Assembly: GCA_036346405.1 (NCBI GenBank) | Contig: CM070559.1 | Span: 40,461,889 to 40,525,888, forward strand | Reading direction: 5' to 3' | Length of the DNA stretch: 64,000 nucleotides | DNA from: Phyllostachys edulis | Taxonomy: Eukaryota > Streptophyta > Magnoliopsida > Poales > Poaceae | Part shown: positions 54,912 through 64,000 of the stretch, one piece after another | How positions within the stretch are numbered: position 1 is the first letter of the stretch | Layout of the letters: every line of letters starts with the position of its first letter | Made by a program: the position numbers and the translations under genes | The notes under the pieces: model-generated | Database searches by the model: none | Told to the model about the DNA's origin: nothing | The model's input: the letters and a program-made list of their open reading frames with translations, nothing else

Positions 54912-57810
54912 TGTAATACCCCATTAGATTAAATAGTTGAAGACGAAATAGAAAGGGATTAAAAGGAAAAGAATTAAGAGAAGGGAGAGGGCTTAGAGGA
55001 GGTATGGGCTGCCAGCCCATAACCCAAAACCCTAGCCGAACTGCCCATACAAGAGGAAAGGGGGAGGACAAAAGAAAAACCCTAGACCTAATTCTCCCCT
55101 CTCCCCGTTTTCTACCCGAGCCGCCGCCCCTTCCTGGATGGCGCCGCTCCCTCCCCTTCTTTGGCCACTGCCGCTGACTACCTCCTCCTCTAGGCTTGGT
55201 CCTAGGTGCCGCTGCCTCCAGCCGTCTGCTCGCCGGCCCCTCACCGCCTCCTCCTGTCGCCGATTGGTCCAGCGTTGCCCTCGGTTGTCACCCTGGTGTC
55301 GCCACCACCGTCGAGCACAGCCTCGTGCCCAACCGCCTCTGGCTCCTCCCTAGCTCGGCTCCTCCTTGCCTTCTTGGCCGGTCCAAGACCACTCTCGGCT
55401 CACCGTCCCGACTGGCCGGTCTGCGCCTCTGTCGCCCCTAGCTCAGTCTTGGCTCCCCTCCGGCCACCAGCCCGCCTCTGGATCCACTCGGCTCGACTGC
55501 CTCCACCACCGTCGCCAGCCTCCCCAACTCCGGTTGCTCCTTCCTCCCCACCGACCACATCTCGCTGCAGCAGCCTAGCCCTGTTGGTGTTTGATGAAAT
55601 GCCCACAAGGGAGGTCGTTTCTGCAGACCGTGGCGACGGTCACCGAGGAGGTGCCGCTGCCGCTCTACGTCGTCCAGATGGAGGGCCTGGCTATCCTAAA
55701 GATCATTAAGCATTAGAAGATGATGAGGAAGCAGATGCAGATGGTGCGAATTATCAGCTTGAGATGATGAGGTGCTTAAGGGAGGTTAATGTTGACAACC
55801 ACACTATTGGATGGTATTAATCTTGCTTGCTTGGATCTTTTCAAACTGTGGAACTGATCGAAACATTTACGAACTATCAGATGTGGTGAATGATGTTGGA
55901 GGTGGGTGGTCTTGGCTTAGTTACGGGTAGTGCTGACGTTGTTGTGCCGCCGCCGACTTGAGCACATGCCAAGAGGATGCTCCAGGTGGTGCTGGTTTCC
56001 CCTCTGGTAACTACTCGAATTGTGACCTTTTCCTCTGTGTTCGATTGATGTTGTATGGTTGATCATGGGGTGTCTCTCTGGTTGATTGTGGTGGTGAGCC
56101 CCCATTGTAGGCATTGCTACTTTGCTAGTCTATCACTGTGCAAAGGAATGGAGGGGCAATAGATAGTATATCCTACCTGCACGTTTCTACTATGTGGAAA
56201 TAGAGAGGTAATGATCATTTGGTGAGTTAATTAGTGTGTTGATCATTTGGGATTTTGAGCTGCTGGTTTCACTAAACCGTAATTACACTTCATAGATCCC
56301 GGGAAAAACACAGGATCTATTGTAAGGACGTGTGCAACGTCAGCCATTGTCCTGCATCTGGTCGGGGTAAGGTGGTGGTGAACTCCGGTGTTAGAGCGTT
56401 CCGCCTTTTGACTTCCGTCTCACGGTTGAGGCAAGTGCAAGTATTATTAATGAGTTGTTATATTATATACTTGATGAATGCCATAGTTGATTGATGTTGA
56501 TTATTGCTTGGTAATGTTGATGAGCCTAAATGCCATAGTTTAATGACGATACTTACTACTTGGGAGTGTTTACATGATGCTGCATGCTAATGGTTACATG
56601 GTGATGCGTACATGTTTACTGTTTATATGGTGATGCTTGCATGATAATGGTTTTATGTTGATGGCAAGAATGATGGGACAAGGTGAGCAATGAGGCTACC
56701 TTGTTAATGATGAATCATGATAACGATAATAGACATGCGTATTTGCATTTCTGCATGTTCATTTCTGAACCTTGGACTACGTGGTAGCCAAGGGCTGTTT
56801 CCTTGAGATCCCCGTCTTGCATTGGACGGGCCTAGTCCCCACACTCGTGGAGTGTGGGCTTTGGATCCATGTGCCTAGAGGGCACAAGCTTAGAGTATGT
56901 ATTAACGGATACATACTCGGCATTACCGGTAATTGCAAAGAAGTGAAGTATTTTGCATTCATGGCATATTCATTGCATTTCTGCTTAAGAGATGGAGTTG
57001 TGGTATATAATGCTATGTTCATGGTGGGACTGTTTGTTCCCTTTGACTGCTTATGATGATATCATAAGAGATGAGTTTGTGGTATATCATGCTGTTATTC
57101 ATGATGGAATTGTTTATTCTCTTTGACTATTTATGATGCTATTGATTGATTTGCTATTGCACTGAGTCGTGGACTAACACTTGCTGTGTTGTGCTTGCTA
57201 GGTACCTCTCGAGGCAGCGACATGCATGGGAAGGGGTAGACTTGGTGCATGTCACATAATCACTAACCACAATGAATAACCTAGTCCATTTAGCCACAAT
57301 TCCTATTCTTGATAATTGCTCTAGATTCAGATTGTAACCATCCTTCGTGGTGGTTGTTTTAATTGTGGTCATGGATGATCCATTTATGTTCTTATTCATT
57401 CGTTGATTGAGTTCATTTAATTCTCGTTGATAGATTAGAATGTTTGGTTGATGGTTTATTGAGTTGTTGAAATTAATTGGTTCAGTAGAGTCTCAATAAT
57501 TTGTAATAGGGTTGATTAGAAGATTATGGATGCCCTTTTGATTATGCTATAGTTATTTAGCTTATTCTGGATGTCCTTTGATGATTCGTTAAATTAGATG
57601 ATTTGATTGTTGAATGATGTTATATTAAACTGTTTGAACCTCTCGTATAGCTATCTATACAAAGGAGGGTCTGTCGGATTTTAGAGAAATGTCTTAGTTC
57701 TATTTGGTTAAAATATTATTGTTTGAAAAATGGTTGAAATTATTTCGTATTGCTGTTGTACGTTAGTCTTTTAGGTAACATCTTGGCTTCCACATAGCTA
57801 GGGTGTTACA
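54912..57810 (+). mobile_element. Solo LTR 3 nested in the element C LTR, 2899 bp
   Basis: It starts TGTAATACCCCATTAG and ends GCTAGGGTGTTACA. A perfect duplication TGGGA is at 54907-54911 and 57811-57815. Near 57163 it shares CTGAGTCGTGGACT with solo LTR 2. GC-rich frames at 55138-55709 resemble the GC-rich U3/R block of such LTRs and are not called genes. Confidence 0.92.
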
Positions 57811-59051
57811 TGGGAAGTTTTAGCCAAATTGTTCAAACTTGATTTAATTTGAGTCTATGGTATTGTTTTACCATAGAAAGTTCTGGAAAATGTTTTCACT
57901 TGAAAAATAAAATCAAAAGATGGTTTGGACTTGGGCGAAATGGATAGTTGGTGGGTGCAGGTATATGCGCGGGCTCAATTCAGGTAGGGTTGAGGCCTAG
58001 GGGTTATTTCGGAAGTCGCCTAAGTCAGTTAAGGACCGGTCTTTGAGCGTATTTTGCTACACCTTACCGTACCACCATATGTCTGGAATGGGACAGATTT
58101 GGCTCAATAATTTGTAATATCTTAGTGTTATTTGTGCCATGTTGTTGTATGGGTGTCGGTTAGACAGTAGTCCCACTTGGCGCAAGAGGGGGCTTCCGGA
58201 CGATGGTTAATCCAATAGAAGTGAAACCTTAGCGGGCATAAATACATTAGGGTAGAGCATTGTAAAGGCCTCATGGTAATTGCTTAGTCGCACGCCTTCG
58301 GAAGCATGTATTGGTCGACATTAAAAGTAAATTATCTCGTGTAGGTAAAGTTGTACACACTCTGCAGAGTAAAAAACTATTCAAATAGCCGTATCCACGG
58401 TCATGGACATGCTGAGCAAAGCCACTCTAAGTTAGACTTTTTTTTTTGTTTTAAAATGATCTTGACAAATGATTTGAGGATGGTAAATTCTTGTGGTAAA
58501 ATTGGGCGGTTAACCATGTGATAGGAGGGTATCCTTCACCATTCATTCATGGAGGTTATCCACTATAAAACTGTCAATTTAAAATTTGATTTTAGTTATA
58601 GATTAAAAATGGCCTTGGAAATTATTATGAATATTGAAACTAAAAATGTTGCTTTATGAAAAATAAACCCTACTAGCCTCACTTGTTTACTTATGTATGC
58701 ATTATACTCTTTTATTGGGTGTAACTTACGAGCACAGAAGTTGTGCTCACTCTTGCTAAATAATATTTATTCAGGAGAAGACTTCTACTAAGACGGTGAG
58801 GATCCAGACGTTTAGGCCTACGACCCTAGACGATTGCCAGTGGCGCATCGTGTGGCCCACTTACTATGTTATTTTCCGCTGTGTTATTTTCATTTGGCCT
58901 TAGGCCCATTTTGTAATAAACTCTGAATTATATTAAATAAATATGTGATATGATTGTGATGTCACTTCTGTATGACTGTGTACACTACTATCCTGAACTA
59001 GTTTATGAACACAAAGAATTCGGGATCCTTCGTTTGCAGGTTCGACAAAAG

Positions 59052-59064
59052 TGGTATCAGAGCC
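59052..59064 (+). promoter_or_regulatory. Primer-binding site of element C (initiator Met tRNA)
   Basis: TGGTATCAGAGCC lies 4 bases after the LTR end. Confidence 0.93.
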
Positions 59065-59170
59065 AGGTTGACTATAGGTCGTGGCCTTAGAATTACCTTA
59101 AGAACTTATTTTTGAAAACAAAAAATATTTTAGGTCTTTCTGGTGTCCTTCTCAACCCTTCTCTTTAAAA

Positions 59171-59764
59171 ATGGTACTAACTCATCTGTCTCCAAAATTG
59201 TTGATGGCTGAAGCACCGACTGCCATTTCGCATGGGATCTTCGCAGAACACTGGGCTGCAGCTCTATGGAAGATGATGCAACATCTGCATTTTCAGGAGA
59301 GACCCACGTATCAAGGGTACAAGTACGTGGTGGGTGATTAGGATCGTTGGAGAATAGAGGTGATACTCTAATCCAACATGCAGCCAAACACGGAGTTTCA
59401 CATCTTCGACGCTCTGATGCGACGTGCCACCTTTCCAGAAGGCATCCAAGACGCAGCCAGGGAAGCTGTTCGTCGACTTCGCTACATCTACAATCATCAC
59501 TTCAACGGCACCGGATTTCACTACTACCCGATGCACATTCCCACCCAGCTCGGGAGTACCTTTCGCTTAGCTAGAGATGAAGACTTTCTAGAGCTAACTC
59601 ATCAGGTGGACCTGACCAAGGCCATGGACCATGCCAACTGGTACACGTTGGATGAGCTACGCGCCACCCAACAGAAGTTAGAAGCTACAGAAGAGGAGCT
59701 GGCTCACTACAAGCTAGGCAAGGCTAATTCTAACGAGCCAGACAACACCCCAGTCAACCCTTAG
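59171..59764 (+). pseudogene. Element C ORF0
   Basis: ATG at 59171 opens MVLTHLSPKLLMAEAPTAIS; the frame contains FQERPTYQGYKYVVG and is interrupted by TAG (59339) and TAA (59372). It then continues as MQPNTEFHIFDALMRRATFP to a coiled C-terminal part (ELRATQQKLEATEEELAHYK) and a stop at 59762. It lies between the primer site and gag and matches in position the ORF0 described for RIRE3 and RIRE8. Its function is not known. Confidence 0.6.
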
Positions 59765-59977
59765 GGCTTATCCTTAGTACGTTCATTAGATGTGAATTAT
59801 GAGCTACTGATATCCTTTGTGGTAGCCATAATCACTTAATAAAATAAATTAATAAAAGAGCTATTTTGAAAAATTTGTTCATTGCCTTATGTTTGCTTGA
59901 ATCTTGGGCTATTTAGATTTATCCCCCTTAGTGCTATCTTTCTTTCTCTCTTCCAAGTCTTCGGGAGAATTCAACAG

Positions 59978-61150
59978 ATGGTGACTACCCACACTGGAAG
60001 TGGTAGCGCCAGAGGACAAGGGAATAAGAATTCTAACTATGAGGAGAACCCTGTTCAGCAACCACCACCACCACCAGCAGAAGGACCTAATTGGCACCAG
60101 ACGATGGCCAATTAGACTCATCTGATCGACCTGCTAGCACAATCCCTCAACAGCAACCAGAGTACGCAGGCCGCAGCAACTCATGTCCCACCTCCACTTC
60201 CAGCAAGAACAGCCATGTCTGAGTTCATGAGGATGCGTCCGCCATCCTTCTCTAGCAGCATAGAGCCGATGGACACCGATGATTGGCTCTAGACCATTGG
60301 AAAGAAGTTGGATATTGCTCAGTACACAGATCATGAGAGGGTTCTGTTCGCCTCTCACCAGTTGAATGGACCTGCTTCCGAGTGATGGGACAACTTCAGT
60401 GTCTCGCATGCCAACGCTCAAGAAATAACTTGGAATGAGTTTGTGCAGGCCTTTCGCTGTGCTCACATCCCCTCACATCCCCGCAGGGATGATAACTCTG
60501 AAGAAGAAGGAGTTCCGCTCACTTTGCCAAGGCAACCGATCAGTAAGCGAGTATCTGCACAAGTTTAATCAACTTGTTCGCTACGCATCGGAAGACGTGG
60601 CCAGAGATGAAGACAGGTAGGAGCGATTCTTGGAGGGCTTGAACGATGAACTCTCAATTTGTCTGATCTCACAAGACTTCACTGACTTTCAGTAGTTAGT
60701 GAACAAAGCTATTCGCTAGGAAGGCAAACATCAAGAGATGGAGAATCGCAAGCGCAGGATGGCTGCCCAGAAATTCAACTCCGGAGGTCTTACGAAGCCC
60801 CGCTTCACTCAGCCTCAGCCACCTTAGCGTGGAAGGTTCCAATCCTCTACATCCAGGGCCCCAGCACTAGAACAGTGCCCCAACACTTCTGGCTTCCGTG
60901 GCAATTCATCTGGAAGCCAATTTCAGCAGAAAAGCTTGACTCCCTCAGCAGCAGGAGTGACCTGTTTTCATTGCAATGAGATAGGACATTATGCCAACAG
61001 ATGTCCGAAGAAGCAACAGGCCGTGACTCCAGCCAAGTCAACTCCAAGAGCTCCAACCACTAGCGGCACCCCAAAGCCGATGATTCAGTTCATGAAGGGA
61101 CGTGTGAATCACGTCACCGTAGAGGAGGCCCAGGCAGCACCAGATGTTGT
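59978..61150 (+). pseudogene. Element C gag
   Basis: MVTTHTGSGSARGQGNKNSN starts the frame. Capsid landmarks are MRMRPPSFSSSIEPMDTDDW, KKLDIAQYTDHERVLFASHQ, then, after a 10-bp tandem duplication (TCACATCCCC at 60463 and 60473) that shifts the frame, GMITLKKKEFRSLCQGNRSV and SEYLHKFNQLVRYA. The CCHC knuckle CFHCNEIGHYANRC is intact near 60963-61004. In-frame stops occur at 60113, 60290, 60383, 60618, 60693, 60717 and 60825. The order and motifs fit Tekay-type chromovirus gag. Confidence 0.88.
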
Positions 61151-63990
61151 TCTTGGTACGTTCCTCATTAATTCGATACCAGCTTCAGTCTCATTTGATT
61201 CCAGAGCTTCACATTATTTCATTTCAAATAAGTTTGTGGGAAAATATGGGTTACCTATCTCTCCCTTAGTTAACCTTATGATAATCCATTCCTCGGGCTT
61301 GAAAATGAGGACCAAATTCCCTATGCCCAAACCTTACCCTGGAAATATCCAGAGTATCTTTCCTAGCAAACTTGATATTCTTGCACTCTCAAGGTTTGGA
61401 TGTGATTCTTTGAATGGACTGGCTAGCCAAGAATCAAGGACAGATAGACTGTGCCAATAGATCTATCGCCCTCACCAATGAACAAGGGATTTCAGTAGAA
61501 TTCAAGCCCAAGACTTCTACAGGAGGAAGTTCCATCCTGACCAGCTTGAAGGAGGTAAAACTTGAAGATATACCAGTGGTGCAAGAATACCTAGATGTCT
61601 TTCCTGAAGAGTTACCCGGCATGCCACCGGATAGGAACATAATGTTCTTAATTGACTTAGTCCCGGGAACCGCTCCAATTCCGAAGCGACCCTACAGAAT
61701 GCTGGCCAATGAGTTAGCAGAACTGAAGAAACAGATTGAAGAATTGCAAAGCAAATGATATATCCAACCAAGTTCATCGCCTTGGGGAGCCCTAGTACTA
61801 TTTGTCAAGAAGAAAGACAATAGTATGAGAATGTATGTGGATTACAGATCACTCAATGAGGTGACAATCAAGAGCAAGTACCTGTTACCCTGGATAGATG
61901 ATCTGTTTTATCAGTTGAAAGGAGCAAGTGTCTTCTCAAAGATTGATCTAAGATCCAGCTATCACCAACGAAAGATCAGACCAGAAGATATTCTAAAGAC
62001 TGCTTTTACTACCAGATATGGACTGTACGAGTTTACAGTAATGTCTTTCGGTTTGACAAACGCCCTTGCTTATTTCATGAATATGATGAACAAAGTGTTC
62101 ATGGAATTCCTGGATAAGTTTGTGGTTGTTTTCATTGATGGCATTCTCATCTACTCAAAAGATGAAGAAGAGCATGAGAAGCATCTCAAAATAGCCTTAG
62201 AAAAGCTCAGAGAGCATCAGCTATATGCCAAATTCAGCAAGAGTGAATTTTGGCTAAGGCAAGTGGCTTTCCTCGGACACATTGTGTCGGCAGGAGGAGT
62301 TGCAGTAGATCCCGCCAAGGTTGAGACAGTAATGGATTGGAAGCAACCCAGATCTATCACTGAAGTGAGAAGTTTTCTTGGTCTGGCTGGTTATTACCGC
62401 AGATTCATTGAAGGTTTCTCCAAAACCGCAAGACCAATGACTTAGCTTCTAAAGAAGGAGAAGAAATCTGAATGGATAGACGCCTATGAGAAAAGTTTTC
62501 AAAAGTTGAAGAAGAGGCTAGTTTCTAAACTTGTGTTAGTCTTGCTAGACATCCATAAGGACTTTGAGATCTTCTTCGACGCATCCCGTCAAGGTCTCGG
62601 ATGTGTGCTGATGCAGAAATGCAAAGTTGTGGCTTATGCATCTCATCAGTTGAGGCCACATAAAGGAAATTATCTGACTCATGATCTAGAGTTAATAGCA
62701 ATTGTGCATGCTTTGAAAATCTGGTGGCATTATCTCATTGGTAACCGCTGTGAGATTTTCACGGATCATAAAAGTCTGAAGCACATCTTCACCCAGTCAT
62801 AGCTTAATGTCTGGCAAAGGAGATGGTTGGAACTAATAAAGGATTACGACCTTGGAATCCATTATCATCTGGGTAAAGCGAATGTAGTAGCAAATGCCCT
62901 GAGCAGAAAGGCGTATTGTAACACCATGTTAGTTCAGAGGAATCAGCCAGAGTTATATGAAGAACTAAAGCACCTGAACTTAGAGATTATCAGCCAGGGC
63001 TGTGTAAACGTTTTGGAAGTTCAACCAACCATCCAGGGTCAAATCAGAGAAAAATATATAGAAGATGAAGACATCAAAGAAATCAAGAAGAACATGAGAA
63101 GAGGCACGACCGCAAGATTCTCAGAGGATGCGCAAGGTACAGTGTGGTTTGGAGACCACATATGTGTACCTAATCATCAGTAAACAAAACAGTTGATTCT
63201 GAAGGAGGCACATGAATCACCTTATTCTATCCATCCCAAAAGCACCAAGATGTACTAGGATCTGAAGAAAAAATATTGGTGGGTCAGCATGAAGCAGGAG
63301 ATTGTCGAGTTTGTTGCTCGTTGTGATGTATGTTAGCAACTCAAGGCCGAACATCAAAGATCCGCTGGTTTGTTGCAACCATTATCAATTCCTAAATGGA
63401 AGTAGGAGGAAATTGGTATGGATTTCATCACTGGACTTCCTAAGACCCAATCAAGATGTGATTCCATCTGGGTGATAATTGACCGATTGACTAAAGTGTC
63501 TCACTTTATCCCAGTCAAGACCACCTACTAGAGCAGTAAGTTAGCATAATTGTATATGGTCAAGATCGTATGTCTGTATGGAGTACCTAAGAAGATAGTG
63601 TTTGACAGCGGTTCCCAGTTCACTTCGAGGTTTTAAAAAAGTCTACATGAAGCCTTGGGAACTAGACTCAACTTCAGCACCGCTTATCATCCTCAAACAA
63701 ATGGCCAAACAGAGTGTGTCAATCAAATTCTGGAAGATGTGCTTCGAGCCTGTGCCATAGAATATGGAAGAAGTTGGGACAATAATCTACCCTATGCAGA
63801 ATTCTCGTACAACAATAGCTATCACGCTAGTTTGCAGATGTCTCCATTTGAAGCTTTGTACGGCAAGAAGTGTAGAACTCCTCTCCTTTGGGATCAAGTA
63901 GGAGAACATCAGTTCTTTGGACCAGAATTGATCAAAGAAGCTAAAAGTAAGGTAAAAACAATAAAGGAACGCCTGAAAGTGGCCTAGTCT
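61151..63990 (+). pseudogene. Element C pol: protease, RT, RNase H, integrase
   Basis: Protease: SVSFDSRASHYFISNKFV (active site DSRAS). After a frameshift near 61390: MDWLAKNQGQIDC and EDIPVVQEYLDVFPEELPGM. RT: MRMYVDYRSLNEVTIKSKY, FSKIDLRSSYHQRKI, MSFGLTNALAYFMNMMN, then FVVVFIDGILIYSK, where the expected second catalytic Asp is Gly (62140-62142). RNase H: FEIFFDASRQGLGCVLMQ, THDLELIAIVHALKIWWHYL, FTDHKSLKHIF, ANALSRK. Integrase: HH-CC region near 63210-63340, core MDFITGLPKTQSRCDSIWVI, VFDSGSQFTSRF and HPQTNGQTECVNQILED near 63680. Stops at 61756, 62443, 62800, 63181, 63256, 63334, 63403, 63529, 63547 and 63634. The gene continues past the window. Confidence 0.92.
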
Positions 63991-64000
63991 CGACAAAAGA

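Larger units (their letters stand above)
52798..59047 (+). repeat. Element C, 5' LTR (contains solo LTR 3)
   Basis: It begins TGTAATAGCCCAAATTTC and ends GGTTCGACA, 4 bases before the primer site. A TATA box (TATAAAT) is at 53659-53665. Its first ~410 bp are also present three times in the upstream array. The sequence is interrupted by 54912-57810. Confidence 0.85.
52798..64000 (+). mobile_element. Element C: Ty3/gypsy retrotransposon (Tekay/RIRE3-like), 5' portion, runs off the window
   Basis: A long 5' LTR (52798-59047, split by solo LTR 3) is followed by an initiator-Met primer site, an ORF0, gag, protease, RT, RNase H and integrase, all on the plus strand. The 3' part and 3' LTR lie beyond base 64000. 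Without solo LTR 3 the LTR is about 3.35 kb, in the range of long-LTR chromoviruses such as RIRE3/RIRE8 or RetroSat2, which also have an ORF0. Many in-frame stops and several frameshifts make it inactive. No 5' target duplication can be tested here. Confidence 0.9.

Noticed and set aside
55138..55709. GC-rich coding gene with several overlapping plus frames
   Set aside because: It lies wholly within solo LTR 3, frames overlap in all phases and no domain is recognisable. Similar GC-rich blocks occur in the other LTRs.

Overview
The window looks like intergenic nuclear DNA of a grass (Poaceae). Reasons: nested long-terminal-repeat (LTR) retrotransposons of Ty3/gypsy type, several solo LTRs with intact 5-bp target-site duplications (TSDs), ends of a CACTA DNA transposon, and one GC-rich single-exon gene typical of grasses. 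I cannot name the species. Only one convincing intact host gene is visible: a DUF716/TMEM45-family membrane protein at 22833-23723 (minus).

Layout. (1) 68-12795: element A, a decayed minus-strand gypsy element whose two ~830-bp LTRs (68-899, 11966-12795) contain the 3' end of its own pol frame, which recalls CRM-type chromoviruses. Element D (1616-8583, TSD CTATG) is nested in its integrase; D is a non-coding LTR element filled with five different tandem-repeat arrays. (2) 12796-21570: an unrecognised gene-like minus-strand region with one good exon (17262-17454), broken by solo LTR 1 (14214-15553, TSD CATGG) and solo LTR 2 (17888-20349, TSD AAAGA). (3) 21577-22045: a minisatellite carrying perfect heat-shock-element-like pentamers and trimers. 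(4) DUF716 gene. (5) 24257-35287: element B, a full-length minus-strand Tat-lineage element (TSD AAAAT) with gag, protease, RT, RNase H, a second RNase H and integrase remnants, plus an antisense (plus-strand) intron-containing gene of the putative gypsy type transposon family.

(6) 36690-42700: a composite region. AT-rich arrays lie on the outside, then clusters of the palindromic pair TGTCACGCC/GGCGTGACA, then two tandem copies of a gene cassette. Each cassette has telomere-like TTTAGGG repeats, a TATA box, a zf-GRF-like/coiled-coil gene and a shared 3' region. (7) 43643-45465: probable solo LTR 4 (TSD TTTAG). (8) 47949-52797: three tandem copies of a 1.27-1.78-kb chimeric unit (LTR head, 132-bp hairpin, truncated CACTA end, TA microsatellite). 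(9) 52798-64000: element C, a plus-strand gypsy element with a ~3.3-kb 5' LTR, itself split by solo LTR 3 (54912-57810, TSD TGGGA), followed by ORF0, gag and pol with many in-frame stops; it runs off the window.

Apart from the DUF716 gene and possibly the GRF-like cassette genes, nothing here looks currently functional. The window mostly records rounds of insertion, LTR-LTR deletion, tandem amplification and methylation-type decay.
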